From a virus: a DNA stretch of 23,212 nucleotides. The stretch is taken from IMG/VR virus record IMGVR_UViG_3300035487_000955, positions 1-23,212 of that record; one strand, 5' to 3'. How positions within the stretch are numbered: position 1 is the first letter of the stretch; the number at the start of each line of letters is the position of its first letter. Made by a program: the position numbers and the translations under genes. This document shows positions 1 to 7,485 of the stretch, one piece after another. The notes under the pieces are model-generated. The model made no database searches, was not told the origin of the DNA, and saw only the letters and a program-made list of their open reading frames with translations.

Positions 1-36
1 GCTACAGGGTTTCAAGGAGCTACAGGGTTTCAAGGA
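1..36 (+). repeat. Two tandem copies of an 18-bp collagen-coding unit
   Basis: The unit gctacagggtttcaagga occurs at 1-18 and 19-36 without a mismatch, and the next four bases (gcta) begin a third copy. Each unit encodes ATGFQG in the frame of the first gene. Identity at the third codon positions suggests recent tandem duplication or gene-conversion-like homogenisation. The array is cut by the window edge, so its true copy number is unknown. Confidence 0.9.
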
Positions 37-1362
37 GCTAAATATAATGACTCAATATCTATATCACTACCAAAATATATTAAAGGAGATCCAATAACTT
101 CTAATTATGAGTTAATTAGTGTAACTGGAGCTAGCGGTGTCGAGGGTGTAGTTAGCCAAGTTGTTAATGTAATTATAGATACTGATTATACAAATGAAGG
201 TTTATTTGGTAATGGCGTAGTGTTTAATGAAAACGGAGAGGTTCAAGCAATTGGAACTTTTGGCGGAGATACAACAACTCTTGAATCTACAATTGAACCA
301 ACGGAATTAGTTTGTAAAATACCTGAAATGGTAGAAGAGCAAAGAATAGCGGAGATAGCGAAAAGAATATGGTATGAGTTTGACGGATCCTATGCTTACT
401 GGGATTTTATTGAAAGTCTAAATAAACATAATACCTATATAGGTCCGATGGCTAAAAAGGTAAAGAAAGTCTTAGAAGCAATGTTATTTGATAATTATTT
501 TTATAATATACTAAACGAACTAAATACCGAATACGCAGATGAATTTAAGCCAGTTACTGGAACAAACCAAGAGAGATATATTGCCACAAAATTTAATGAT
601 AATTTAAAAGAATATATTGCTGCTGAAAATATTAGAATCTATGATAAGCGCGAAAAGGATTTAATAGCTCGAGTAAAATTAGAAAACCCTTTAAACAAAT
701 GTGTTTTTCAAGAAACCCACGAAATGAATAAAGATTCAATTCCAAATTGGCTTGTTGAGAAATATCTAGTAACATTTACTTATGTAAATTCAGTAGATAA
801 AGAATATTCATGGCTAGCCGATTCAGAAGAAGATATAAGACAAACCAACATATTTAGCACTCTAGCGATGAGGCTAACTCTTAAAACAATACAATACGAG
901 GCTGAAATAGAAAGGTTTGCTGCTCTCAAAAGAAAATGGATGCAGAGTGTTATTGATACAGAGATAGCGAAAGCAGAAGCAGAAGAAGCAAGTGAAGACG
1001 CTTTTGTAGATCCTTATGTTATTATGGCTGAAGCAACTATTAATTATTGGAAATCAACATTGGCACAACCATTCTCAAAATCACCAGCAATTCCTTTATG
1101 TAATATTCCAAGCCCTGGTACTTATATACCTATATATTATGGTAGCAAAACAAAGCTAGCAAATGATCTTAGAAAAGCATGGAATTCTGGAAAAACATTT
1201 AAAAAACCAGGTACCATAAATATAGCTACCAGAACAGTAGCGACAGCGGTCGCAAAAGCGCACGCTAAACATTTAGCCCAATTAAAATTTATATATGTTG
1301 GTCAATTAACAGTAGGAACGGTAACAATCCCGATGATAGGTATTTCACCGACTTCTTTCTAA
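1..1362 (+). CDS. Large virion/fibre-like protein with collagen-like repeats, 5'-truncated by the window edge
   Basis: The frame is open from base 1 to a TAA at 1360-1362, giving 453 visible codons. The GTG at 220 is internal, because the frame continues upstream of it without a stop. The visible part begins with collagen-like Gly-X-Y triplets (GATGFQGATGFQGA), encoded by two identical 18-bp units, so more repeats probably lie to the left. Next comes a short beta-rich part, then a long helical, charged region (roughly visible residues 110-345) and a C-terminal part rich in Pro and Gly with an Ala/Lys/His helix (AVAKAHAKHLAQLKFIYVG). Collagen-like stretches are common in phage fibres and other trimeric virion proteins. 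I do not recognise the helical C-terminal half. It sits upstream of the S1-like gene in the same direction. A structural role is inferred from the repeats and the neighbourhood. Confidence 0.7.
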   Translation, partial: ATGFQGATGFQGAKYNDSISISLPKYIKGDPITSNYELISVTGASGVEGVVSQVVNVIIDTDYTNEGLFGNGVVFNENGEVQAIGTFGGDTTTLESTIEPTELVCKIPEMVEEQRIAEIAKRIWYEFDGSYAYWDFIESLNKHNTYIGPMAKKVKKVLEAMLFDNYFYNILNELNTEYADEFKPVTGTNQERYIATKFNDNLKEYIAAENIRIYDKREKDLIARVKLENPLNKCVFQETHEMNKDSIPNWLVEKYLVTFTYVNSVDKEYSWLADSEEDIRQTNIFSTLAMRLTLKTIQYEAEIERFAALKRKWMQSVIDTEIAKAEAEEASEDAFVDPYVIMAEATINYWKSTLAQPFSKSPAIPLCNIPSPGTYIPIYYGSKTKLANDLRKAWNSGKTFKKPGTINIATRTVATAVAKAHAKHLAQLKFIYVGQLTVGTVTIPMIGISPTSF

Positions 1363-1370
1363 ATTAAAGC

Positions 1371-1380
1371 GATATATAAC
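1371..1380 (+). promoter_or_regulatory. Candidate AT-rich promoter element upstream of the S1-like gene
   Basis: GATATATAAC lies in the 60-base gap, 42 bases before the ATG at 1423. GATATATAA recurs at 2828-2836 ahead of the next gene. Recurrence in two of the few real gaps makes it a candidate promoter core, but in such AT-rich DNA chance is a serious alternative. Confidence 0.25.
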
Positions 1381-1422
1381 TAGAATTTAATATTTATTTT
1401 TAACTTTTTAAACAAACAAAAA

Positions 1423-2745
1423 ATGTCAACAGACAAAAAACAAAAAAAACCAAGAATCGGAGAATTAACTAAGAAATTAGTACAAGACACTCCGGTAAAA
1501 GAAGCTGAAGTTTTAGAAACAGAAGCAAAAATTGATGAAACTCCAAATGATGGCCGTGAATGGTACAATGAAGCTGGAGAATTTGATTGGGACTCGTTCG
1601 AAGCAACATGTCCAACAAGAACAAGAAAACCAAATCCACATATTAAAACACGTAAGGGTGAAAGAGTTTTTTCTAGAGAATCATATGCACAAGAATTATA
1701 TGATATAATGGACGACCATTACGAATCTAAAGGAGAATCTCTTAGATTTAAGATAAGTGTTGGTGAAACTATTGAAGGTACTGTAATTGGAGTTGACACT
1801 GCATGGTGTTCAATCGACATCGGATACAGAGAATCAGTGTATGTTGATATGTCTAAAGAATCTGAAATTTCTAAGACAAAGCTAGTACCAGGATCTCTAA
1901 TATCTGTACAGATTACAGGAGATCAAAAATCAAATCAAAGAGGATTTATATTAGGATCAGTTGAAGCTGGAATTAAGGCTGCTACGACCAGAGAAATATT
2001 ATCGACTATTGAAGAAGGAACAACAGCATATGTTGGTACTGTAGTTAGTATGATTCAAAATGGTGGATACATTGTTAGTATCCAAGGAATAGAATGTTTC
2101 ATGCCAGGTTCATTGGCTGGAATTAACAAATTAGTAGATTTTGAATCTATTATTGATACTGATTTATATGTAGTTCCGATGAGCTATTCTCCAGAAAAAG
2201 GAACAATTGTAGTTTCACATAGAAAATACCTACAAGCTATGATTCCTACTAGAATTGAAGAAATTTCTAATGATCTTAGTGTAGTAAGAACTGGTAATGT
2301 AACTGGATCCGCTAAGTATGGTGTATTTGTTGAGTTCGATGGTTGTTTAACTGGAATGATACACATCAATGACTTAGATGTTGAAACTCTAAAGAAGCAT
2401 AAATCTAGAGAAATAAATCCAGGAGATTCAATTGACTTTAAAGTAAAAGAAGTAATCAGCAACACTAAGATTACATTAACCCAAGTTGAACAGCAAGCAA
2501 TCGTAGACCCTTGGAAGTTAATTGCTGAAAAATATACATCTTTCCCAGTTGAAGTGTCTGGTGTTGTTAAATCAACTAAAGATTATGGTGTATTTTTAGA
2601 TGTCGGTGAAGGAGTTGTTGGATTATTACATGTCTCTGAATTACCAGATGATTTTGATAAAGAAACAATCAAAAAGAACGACACGATAACAGTACAAATT
2701 ACAAGAATTGAAGTTGAAACAAGAAAAGTTTTCTTAAAACTGTAA
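1423..2745 (+). CDS. Phage-encoded ribosomal protein S1 homologue with four S1 (OB-fold) domains
   Basis: The 440-aa protein starts with a charged, probably disordered tail (residues 1-45) and a segment with GEFDWDSFE (52-60). Four S1/OB domains follow at about 109-180, 197-267, 285-355 and 373-440. Domain 2 carries IECFMPGS and IVVSHRK, and domains 3 and 4 carry the classic KYGVFVEF...GMIHINDL and DYGVFLDV...GLLHVSEL patterns. Bacterial S1 usually has up to six such domains: 1-2 hold it on the 30S subunit and the later ones bind RNA. This protein resembles domains 1-4 and lacks the last two, so it could dock on host ribosomes with altered mRNA preference; that role is inferred. The ATG is chosen because it follows an A-rich leader without Shine-Dalgarno sequence and the tail has normal composition. 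An intrinsic terminator follows directly, so it may be expressed separately from the baseplate genes. Confidence 0.88.
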   Translation: MSTDKKQKKPRIGELTKKLVQDTPVKEAEVLETEAKIDETPNDGREWYNEAGEFDWDSFEATCPTRTRKPNPHIKTRKGERVFSRESYAQELYDIMDDHYESKGESLRFKISVGETIEGTVIGVDTAWCSIDIGYRESVYVDMSKESEISKTKLVPGSLISVQITGDQKSNQRGFILGSVEAGIKAATTREILSTIEEGTTAYVGTVVSMIQNGGYIVSIQGIECFMPGSLAGINKLVDFESIIDTDLYVVPMSYSPEKGTIVVSHRKYLQAMIPTRIEEISNDLSVVRTGNVTGSAKYGVFVEFDGCLTGMIHINDLDVETLKKHKSREINPGDSIDFKVKEVISNTKITLTQVEQQAIVDPWKLIAEKYTSFPVEVSGVVKSTKDYGVFLDVGEGVVGLLHVSELPDDFDKETIKKNDTITVQITRIEVETRKVFLKL

Positions 2746-2770
2746 TTGTTAATAACTTTTTAGAATAATT

Positions 2771-2803
2771 AAGCCGAGATTTTTTAGTCTCGGCTTTTTT
2801 GTT
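2771..2803 (+). terminator. Intrinsic (Rho-independent) terminator after the S1-like gene
   Basis: A perfect 9-bp stem is formed by AAGCCGAGA (2771-2779) and TCTCGGCTT (2788-2796), with an 8-base loop, followed by a T tract through 2803. It starts 25 bases after the S1 stop codon. It is the only strong terminator I find in the window and separates the S1-like gene from the amidoligase/baseplate run. Confidence 0.93.
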
Positions 2804-2827
2804 TATATTTAATAGTTATTTAATAAA

Positions 2828-2866
2828 GATATATAATCTAACTATAGTTTAATAATATATCGATAA
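2828..2866 (+). promoter_or_regulatory. Candidate promoter region for the amidoligase/baseplate run
   Basis: The stretch between the terminator and the ATG at 2867 is nearly pure A/T. It holds a second copy of GATATATAA (2828-2836) and TATAGTTTA, which is close to the Bacteroidota -7 element TAnnTTTG but lacks the final G. A promoter is needed here because transcription from the left should stop at the terminator, but the exact element is a guess. Confidence 0.3.
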
Positions 2867-4159
2867 ATGAATAATCTAAACGACTCGAAAATACTTGGAA
2901 ACTCCTTAGTTGGTGTTAAATTTGAATTTTATTCAAATAAGGATATTGATGCTACCGCAAATGAGCTAGCTGCGACACTTGGTAAGAAAATAAAAGTAGA
3001 AGATGCAAATAGCATAGAATTTGCCGCGACACAAGATGTGTTTAAAATAAAACTAGGAATGTCTGCTGGTTCTAAATTAATAGAGCTTACTACTGGTAAT
3101 ATGTCGTATCATACATCTAGATTAATGGTTATTAATGTATGTTCTTGGATCGAAGAGAACGGACACACTGATGAAATGACTTCAATTTATTTAAATTTAG
3201 GATTCGATAATAAAAAAGTAGATAATAAATATAGGATATCAAAAATGAATGTTCTTAAGTTTGTTCTTGATTTTGATGAGGATCAAGTCTTTAAGTTTTT
3301 TCCAAATAGAAAAAAATCAGTGTATTCTAAATCTATTAAATTTGTAGTACCTAAAGATGATTTTTCATTTTTTGATGGTAAACATATTAATCAACAGAAT
3401 TTTATATACCCTCAAACAAAAAACTATGGAGTAAATTTCGAAACAAGATTAAATAATTATTTAGAATTTAAGTATATTGGAGGAGAGGACTGGCAAAAAA
3501 AGACCACAACGATACTTCATTTAATTGATAGGTTTTTAATTCAATTATGGAATTCTACAGATTCTACTAGTTTTAACCAATTAAATGCTATTGAGTTAAA
3601 CAAAATCATGTCTAATAATCAAAAAAACATTGATGCTAGAAGAGACTGGACTACTATATCAAAAAACTTTAAAGATTCTAGTTTTACTGTTGATTTAAGT
3701 GATGATCCAAAAATAGTTTCTCTTTACTGGAACAATGTAAAGGAAAGAGTTTCAAAGTTATTTACCCATGGCGGCTTTTCTAAAGGACATATTAATTATG
3801 ATTCTGATTCTGGAAAAGTGCAAGTACAGAATGGTAGACTAGAGTACTGCGTAGAATTAGAGGGTTATGAATTTGTAAATTGTTTTTTAAGAGGACATCT
3901 TAAAAATTGCGATATGTTTTCATGTCAAGTTGAAGGATCTGATATTGATTCATGTAATTTTTATGCAGGATCTCAAATAAATCATTCAAAGCTTAAAAGT
4001 TCATATATCCACCATAGTGTAGTTGTTGACGATTGTCTTGTTTATGGAAAAGGAGCATTTAAAGGAACTATGAATAGAGGAATATTTAGAGAAGGTGGAT
4101 ATTCTAAAAAAGCTACAGTTTTTAATCAAACTGAAATAATATTATCAACACCAATATAA
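2867..4159 (+). CDS. Divergent amidoligase-like protein with a Cys-rich repeat-like C-terminal domain
   Basis: The 430-aa protein shows the motif order of the amidoligase (COOH-NH2 ligase, glutamine-synthetase-like fold) family. It has an N-terminal GVKFEF (16-21; usual form GVEhEh), IELTTGNM (72-79; usual ELVTGPh), SIYLNLGF (106-113; usual hHVNh) and YLEFKYIGG (198-206; usual hEFRhhGG). Family members join a carboxylate to an amine using ATP. Three normally conserved positions differ here: K18 for Glu, Y108 for His and K202 for Arg. Activity is therefore uncertain, although E20 and E73 remain. Residues about 330-405 form irregular repeats with Cys at 339, 348, 353, 363 and 390, suggesting a small beta-helix-like or pentapeptide-like domain. 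The gene is followed after 15 bases by virion genes, so the product may act on, or be part of, the particle. The family assignment rests on motif reading only. Confidence 0.55.
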   Translation: MNNLNDSKILGNSLVGVKFEFYSNKDIDATANELAATLGKKIKVEDANSIEFAATQDVFKIKLGMSAGSKLIELTTGNMSYHTSRLMVINVCSWIEENGHTDEMTSIYLNLGFDNKKVDNKYRISKMNVLKFVLDFDEDQVFKFFPNRKKSVYSKSIKFVVPKDDFSFFDGKHINQQNFIYPQTKNYGVNFETRLNNYLEFKYIGGEDWQKKTTTILHLIDRFLIQLWNSTDSTSFNQLNAIELNKIMSNNQKNIDARRDWTTISKNFKDSSFTVDLSDDPKIVSLYWNNVKERVSKLFTHGGFSKGHINYDSDSGKVQVQNGRLEYCVELEGYEFVNCFLRGHLKNCDMFSCQVEGSDIDSCNFYAGSQINHSKLKSSYIHHSVVVDDCLVYGKGAFKGTMNRGIFREGGYSKKATVFNQTEIILSTPI

Positions 4160-4174
4160 AAATATAATTTAAAA

Positions 4175-5002
4175 ATGAGTAATATTTACGTAGGAAATGC
4201 AGGTAACGTGCAAAATCCCCAATTCGAAACTGATTGTTTTAACATTTTTGTTAATGAACTTGCTGATGAAATAACAGGATCGTGCATGATTCCAATGAAT
4301 CTTCCTAAAAAAGAGGTACAGAACATTGTTAAGCGTGCTAAAAAATGGTTTTATAAAAATTATGAATACTCTGTAAAAGAGAATTTTGTGGTTTTACCAA
4401 TAGAATTGTTTAAAACAGAGCATTTTAAAAAATCAAGAAGTTTCACCTTTGAACCGCCAACTGATGGTAGCGGAGGAGAGATATTCTCAATATATGGATG
4501 TGCTCCTATGGGAGCCAATTGGGGTGGATCAATGGATATTAACTTTACACAAGGTGATTTTGCTATTGAAAGAATGATGCTTGGTGGAACATATGGTGGT
4601 TCTAAAACAGGAGCCGCGGCTGAAAATTTACAATATTACGTAATTAATGAAAGTTTCTTTGATTTAGCGCGACAAATAATACATAACCCAATATCGTTTC
4701 AATATAGTCAATTAACACATGAGCTGAGGTTTACTGGAGAAACTCCAAATAAAAATGTTGTTCTTGAAGTTTATGAAACTATTCCAGATTGCGCATTATA
4801 CGGAGATGAGGTATTCTTCAGGTATTGTGCAGCTAAAATTAAAGTTTCTTTAGGGCAAAAACTTGGAATCTTTGGATTCGTTTTACCTGGAAATATAACG
4901 GTAAATGCAGATCTTATACAGGGTATGGGAGAAAGTGAACTTGAAGCTGTCATCGAAGAGATTAAAACAGACGAAGGAACTGATTGGATGATGCACTCTT
5001 AA
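4175..5002 (+). CDS. Putative phage structural protein (possible neck/adaptor or baseplate component)
   Basis: This 275-aa protein has an N-terminal helix-rich part (about 15-60) followed by a Gly-rich central part (about 95-150). Its C-terminal segment contains FFRYCAAKIKVSLGQKLG, then LPGNITVNADLI and an acidic tail (EAVIEEIKTDEGTDW). A helix with 'K..LG' followed by 'LPGGhTh...hh..G' resembles a segment I associate with structural proteins of large phages, but I cannot name the family. It lies 19 bases before the gp25-like gene in the same direction, so assembly into the tail or neck is likely. The ATG follows an A-rich leader with no Shine-Dalgarno sequence. Confidence 0.5.
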   Translation: MSNIYVGNAGNVQNPQFETDCFNIFVNELADEITGSCMIPMNLPKKEVQNIVKRAKKWFYKNYEYSVKENFVVLPIELFKTEHFKKSRSFTFEPPTDGSGGEIFSIYGCAPMGANWGGSMDINFTQGDFAIERMMLGGTYGGSKTGAAAENLQYYVINESFFDLARQIIHNPISFQYSQLTHELRFTGETPNKNVVLEVYETIPDCALYGDEVFFRYCAAKIKVSLGQKLGIFGFVLPGNITVNADLIQGMGESELEAVIEEIKTDEGTDWMMHS

Positions 5003-5021
5003 AAATTGAATATATAACAAT

Positions 5022-5375
5022 ATGGAATTTTACATAAAGAACATGGAGGATCCTGGGTTTGATGCCTCTTTTATGCAATCTGACGAGGAAATAGGAATGC
5101 TATTGACTCAAATAGAAACATGCATTTTTACAAAAAAAGGAGATGTGTTAGGAGACCCTGCGTTTGGTGCAAATTTAGAAGACTACGTGTATTCATTTAT
5201 GTTTAATGATTCAATGTTAAAGAATGTTATAACCGAACAATTTAATAGATACATTCCTTTAGCAAGAAAATATAACACGCAAGTTGAGGTTGAATTTTTA
5301 GGCCAAAATGAAAGAAACGTAGTGTTTGTAGATATAACGATAGATAATACATACAAAGTAGAAATCTATATATAA
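5022..5375 (+). CDS. gp25: Baseplate wedge protein, gp25-like (GPW/gp25 family)
   Basis: At 117 aa the protein is close to the usual size of T4 gp25 and phage P2 gpW-type wedge proteins. The core signature is visible at about 33-63: an amphipathic helix, then CIFTKKGDVLGDPAFGANLEDYV, shown here as FTKKGDVLGDP and FGANLEDYV, matching the family pattern of a Gly-rich turn and 'FG..L...hF'. In contractile tails gp25 connects the baseplate wedge to the tail sheath and helps trigger sheath assembly. It is directly followed by the gp6-like gene, the usual partner in the wedge core. The C-terminal half (VEVEFLGQ...VFVDITI) fits the family's beta-strands. Confidence 0.9.
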   Translation: MEFYIKNMEDPGFDASFMQSDEEIGMLLTQIETCIFTKKGDVLGDPAFGANLEDYVYSFMFNDSMLKNVITEQFNRYIPLARKYNTQVEVEFLGQNERNVVFVDITIDNTYKVEIYI

Positions 5376-5392
5376 AATAGAATAAATAACAA

Positions 5393-7213
5393 ATGGCAGA
5401 ATTTAAATTTTTATCAACGGCTAGAATAAGAGCCAGTGAAATGATCGATGACACTCAATCATACATTGCTAGGGTTTATGGCCGAGCTGGCGAATTATTT
5501 ACGTCAGCATCTCCATTTTCTCAAATATTGAGCGTTCTTTCTCAAATAACTGAAATGATATTCTATTATGTTGAAGATTCTACAATCGAGCAGAATATTT
5601 TAACAGCACAAAATCCAGAATCAATATACGGTTTATCAAGGTTGGCCGGTCATGACTCATTTAGAGGTACCTCCTCTATTGGAGAAATCAAATTAAGATT
5701 AAATACTTCTGCTGGAGACGAAATTGCTGGAGATGCTCTAAATATACCAGCGAATACAGTTATTAAGTCTGAAAAGAACGGCTTAGAATATGTTTTAAAA
5801 ACAAATCAAGATCAATTTAGAATTGAAAAAAGTAATTCAGGCTATATAAATATCCCAGTAGTACAGGGTAAAATAGAAAAACAAGATGTTACGGGTACTG
5901 GAGATAGTTTACAATCATTCAATATTATTATTAAAGGAAACACGGATCATCATTCAGTTAGGATTCTAGTTAATAGTGAACTATGGAGTAAATATGATTC
6001 ACTATACGACATGAAAGTAGGAACTAAAGGATATTTAGTTAAGACTGGAATTTCTGGTGGTTTAGATATTTATTTTGGTAATGGATCATTTGGTGATATT
6101 CCAAATGAAGGGGCTACTATTGAAATAGAATACATAATTACAGATGGTGCCGCTGGTAATTTAAGTGGTTCGAAAGATTTAAGATTTAAATTTGAAACAG
6201 AAGGATCTGATTCTGTTGGAGAGACATATGATTTAAACGAAATGCTAGAAGCAAGCTTCACTATTGCTCCAAAAATGGGATCAGATCCTGAGAGTACTGA
6301 GCTTACTAAATTATTAGCACCACTACAATCACATTCTTTTGTTCTAGCAACACCGAATAATTACGAAGCATTTTTATCTAAGTATGGTATGTTTTCATAT
6401 CTAGATGCTTATAATACAACAGACGACGGTTATATTGACGATGACAATGTGATATATTTATTTATGTTACCAGACACTAAAAGAAAACTAACAAAGAATA
6501 ATGACTACTTTAATATTCCTATAGATGAGTTCTTCTTTTCTGAAGATGAAAAGAATGGAATTTTACAAACTTTAGAAAATAGTGGAAGACAAATGGTAAC
6601 TACTGAGGTAAAAATTGTAGAACCTAAAGTACAGTATTTTAGAATGGATGTTAAGGTAAGATATTTTGAAGGTTTTAATAAACCAGCTCTTTATTCTGAA
6701 ATTAGAGCTAAAATATCTGATTACTTAATTAATATAACAAGAAGAGATCGCTTACCAAAATCAGACATTATTGCTCTTTTAGAAGGCATTGAAGGTATCG
6801 ATTCAGTAAACGTTAAATTTACATCAGAAAAAGAAGAAACAGCAAGAAGACTTGGTTATTATGTTACTGAAACAGTAAATGTTACACCATCTACGCCGGT
6901 TCTTGAAGGTATCGGTAACGGAAAACAAAAATATGTTTTCTTTAAAAGAACAGTATCTAAGAATCAGGTTAATTTTGAACCGAATGCAGCTCTTCCAGAA
7001 AATGTAATAAATTTAGATTCATTTGGAGATATACTTCTTGAAAAAGAAGAAGTTGCACTATTTAGAGGAGATTGGATGGATAGAGAAAGCGCAATAATAT
7101 TAGATGACGCTAAAATGGGAGAACATGCAGCTCTTTCAATATACTTTGATGAACCTGCTGTTAAAAACACTATTTTCTCTAAAATACAGGCACAAAATAG
7201 AAAAGCACTATAA
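5393..7213 (+). CDS. gp6: Baseplate wedge protein, gp6/baseplate J-like
   Basis: The 606-aa protein has an N-terminal helical part (1-90) and a baseplate-J core. The most telling piece is at about 222-258: GGLDIYFGNGSFGDIPNEG, followed by IEIEYIITDGAAGNL, the J/gp6 signature. Residues about 412-475 hold the C-terminal alpha/beta part (VRYFEGFNKPALYSEIRAKI ... LPKSDIIALLEGIEGI), as in gpJ homologues. A tail of about 130 residues extends beyond the minimal J fold and contains ALFRGDWMDRES. In contractile systems this protein dimerises and forms the ring of the baseplate with gp25 and gp7/gpI partners. The gene begins 17 bases after gp25, and its TAA overlaps the next ATG by one base (TAATG), implying coupled translation. 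Confidence 0.9.
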   Translation: MAEFKFLSTARIRASEMIDDTQSYIARVYGRAGELFTSASPFSQILSVLSQITEMIFYYVEDSTIEQNILTAQNPESIYGLSRLAGHDSFRGTSSIGEIKLRLNTSAGDEIAGDALNIPANTVIKSEKNGLEYVLKTNQDQFRIEKSNSGYINIPVVQGKIEKQDVTGTGDSLQSFNIIIKGNTDHHSVRILVNSELWSKYDSLYDMKVGTKGYLVKTGISGGLDIYFGNGSFGDIPNEGATIEIEYIITDGAAGNLSGSKDLRFKFETEGSDSVGETYDLNEMLEASFTIAPKMGSDPESTELTKLLAPLQSHSFVLATPNNYEAFLSKYGMFSYLDAYNTTDDGYIDDDNVIYLFMLPDTKRKLTKNNDYFNIPIDEFFFSEDEKNGILQTLENSGRQMVTTEVKIVEPKVQYFRMDVKVRYFEGFNKPALYSEIRAKISDYLINITRRDRLPKSDIIALLEGIEGIDSVNVKFTSEKEETARRLGYYVTETVNVTPSTPVLEGIGNGKQKYVFFKRTVSKNQVNFEPNAALPENVINLDSFGDILLEKEEVALFRGDWMDRESAIILDDAKMGEHAALSIYFDEPAVKNTIFSKIQAQNRKAL

Positions 7214-7482
7214 TGGACGTTACTAAAAATTTATTTAAAGTAAGAAAAAAGAGAAACTATGATGTTAGAAAGAATATCTTAGATGATCGAAAGCATGTTG
7301 GTAATGATTATAGAGAGAACGTTTTATTAAATTCTCTTTCAAGACACATTCAAAGAAATCCGAATTTAACAGATTTTTTAATAATGATACAACACGTTGT
7401 TGCTGATTTAATTGATAGTGTTTCGTATTTAAAAACATATAAGTCGTATACTATTAAAAAGAATGACAAAAAAGTAAGATAA
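7213..7482 (+). CDS. Small basic protein between gp6-like and gp7-like wedge genes
   Basis: This is an 89-aa, strongly basic protein, rich in Lys and Arg at both ends (KVRKKRNYDVRK and KKNDKKVR), with a hydrophobic helical centre (LTDFLIMIQHVVADLIDSVSYL, about residues 52-73). Its start overlaps the gp6-like stop by one base (TAATG), and the next gene starts three bases after its stop. This tight packing supports a real gene and a role in wedge assembly. I do not recognise the family. The central segment is probably an amphipathic packing helix rather than a membrane segment, because it holds Asp and His. It is too short and has no visible LysM repeat to be called gp53. Confidence 0.65.
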   Translation: MDVTKNLFKVRKKRNYDVRKNILDDRKHVGNDYRENVLLNSLSRHIQRNPNLTDFLIMIQHVVADLIDSVSYLKTYKSYTIKKNDKKVR

Positions 7483-7485
7483 CAA

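Noticed and set aside
1-36. CRISPR-like array at the left edge
   Set aside because: The 18-bp units are directly adjacent with no spacers and encode Gly-X-Y triplets in frame.
220-222. GTG as the start codon of the first gene
   Set aside because: The same frame is open from base 1 and encodes collagen-like triplets upstream, so the GTG is an internal Val codon of a gene cut by the window edge.
7366-7434. Membrane-spanning helix in the 89-aa protein
   Set aside because: The hydrophobic stretch is interrupted by Asp, His and Gln and fits an amphipathic packing helix better.
7213-7482. Assignment of the 89-aa protein as gp53
   Set aside because: It is less than half the length of T4 gp53 and shows no LysM-like segment.
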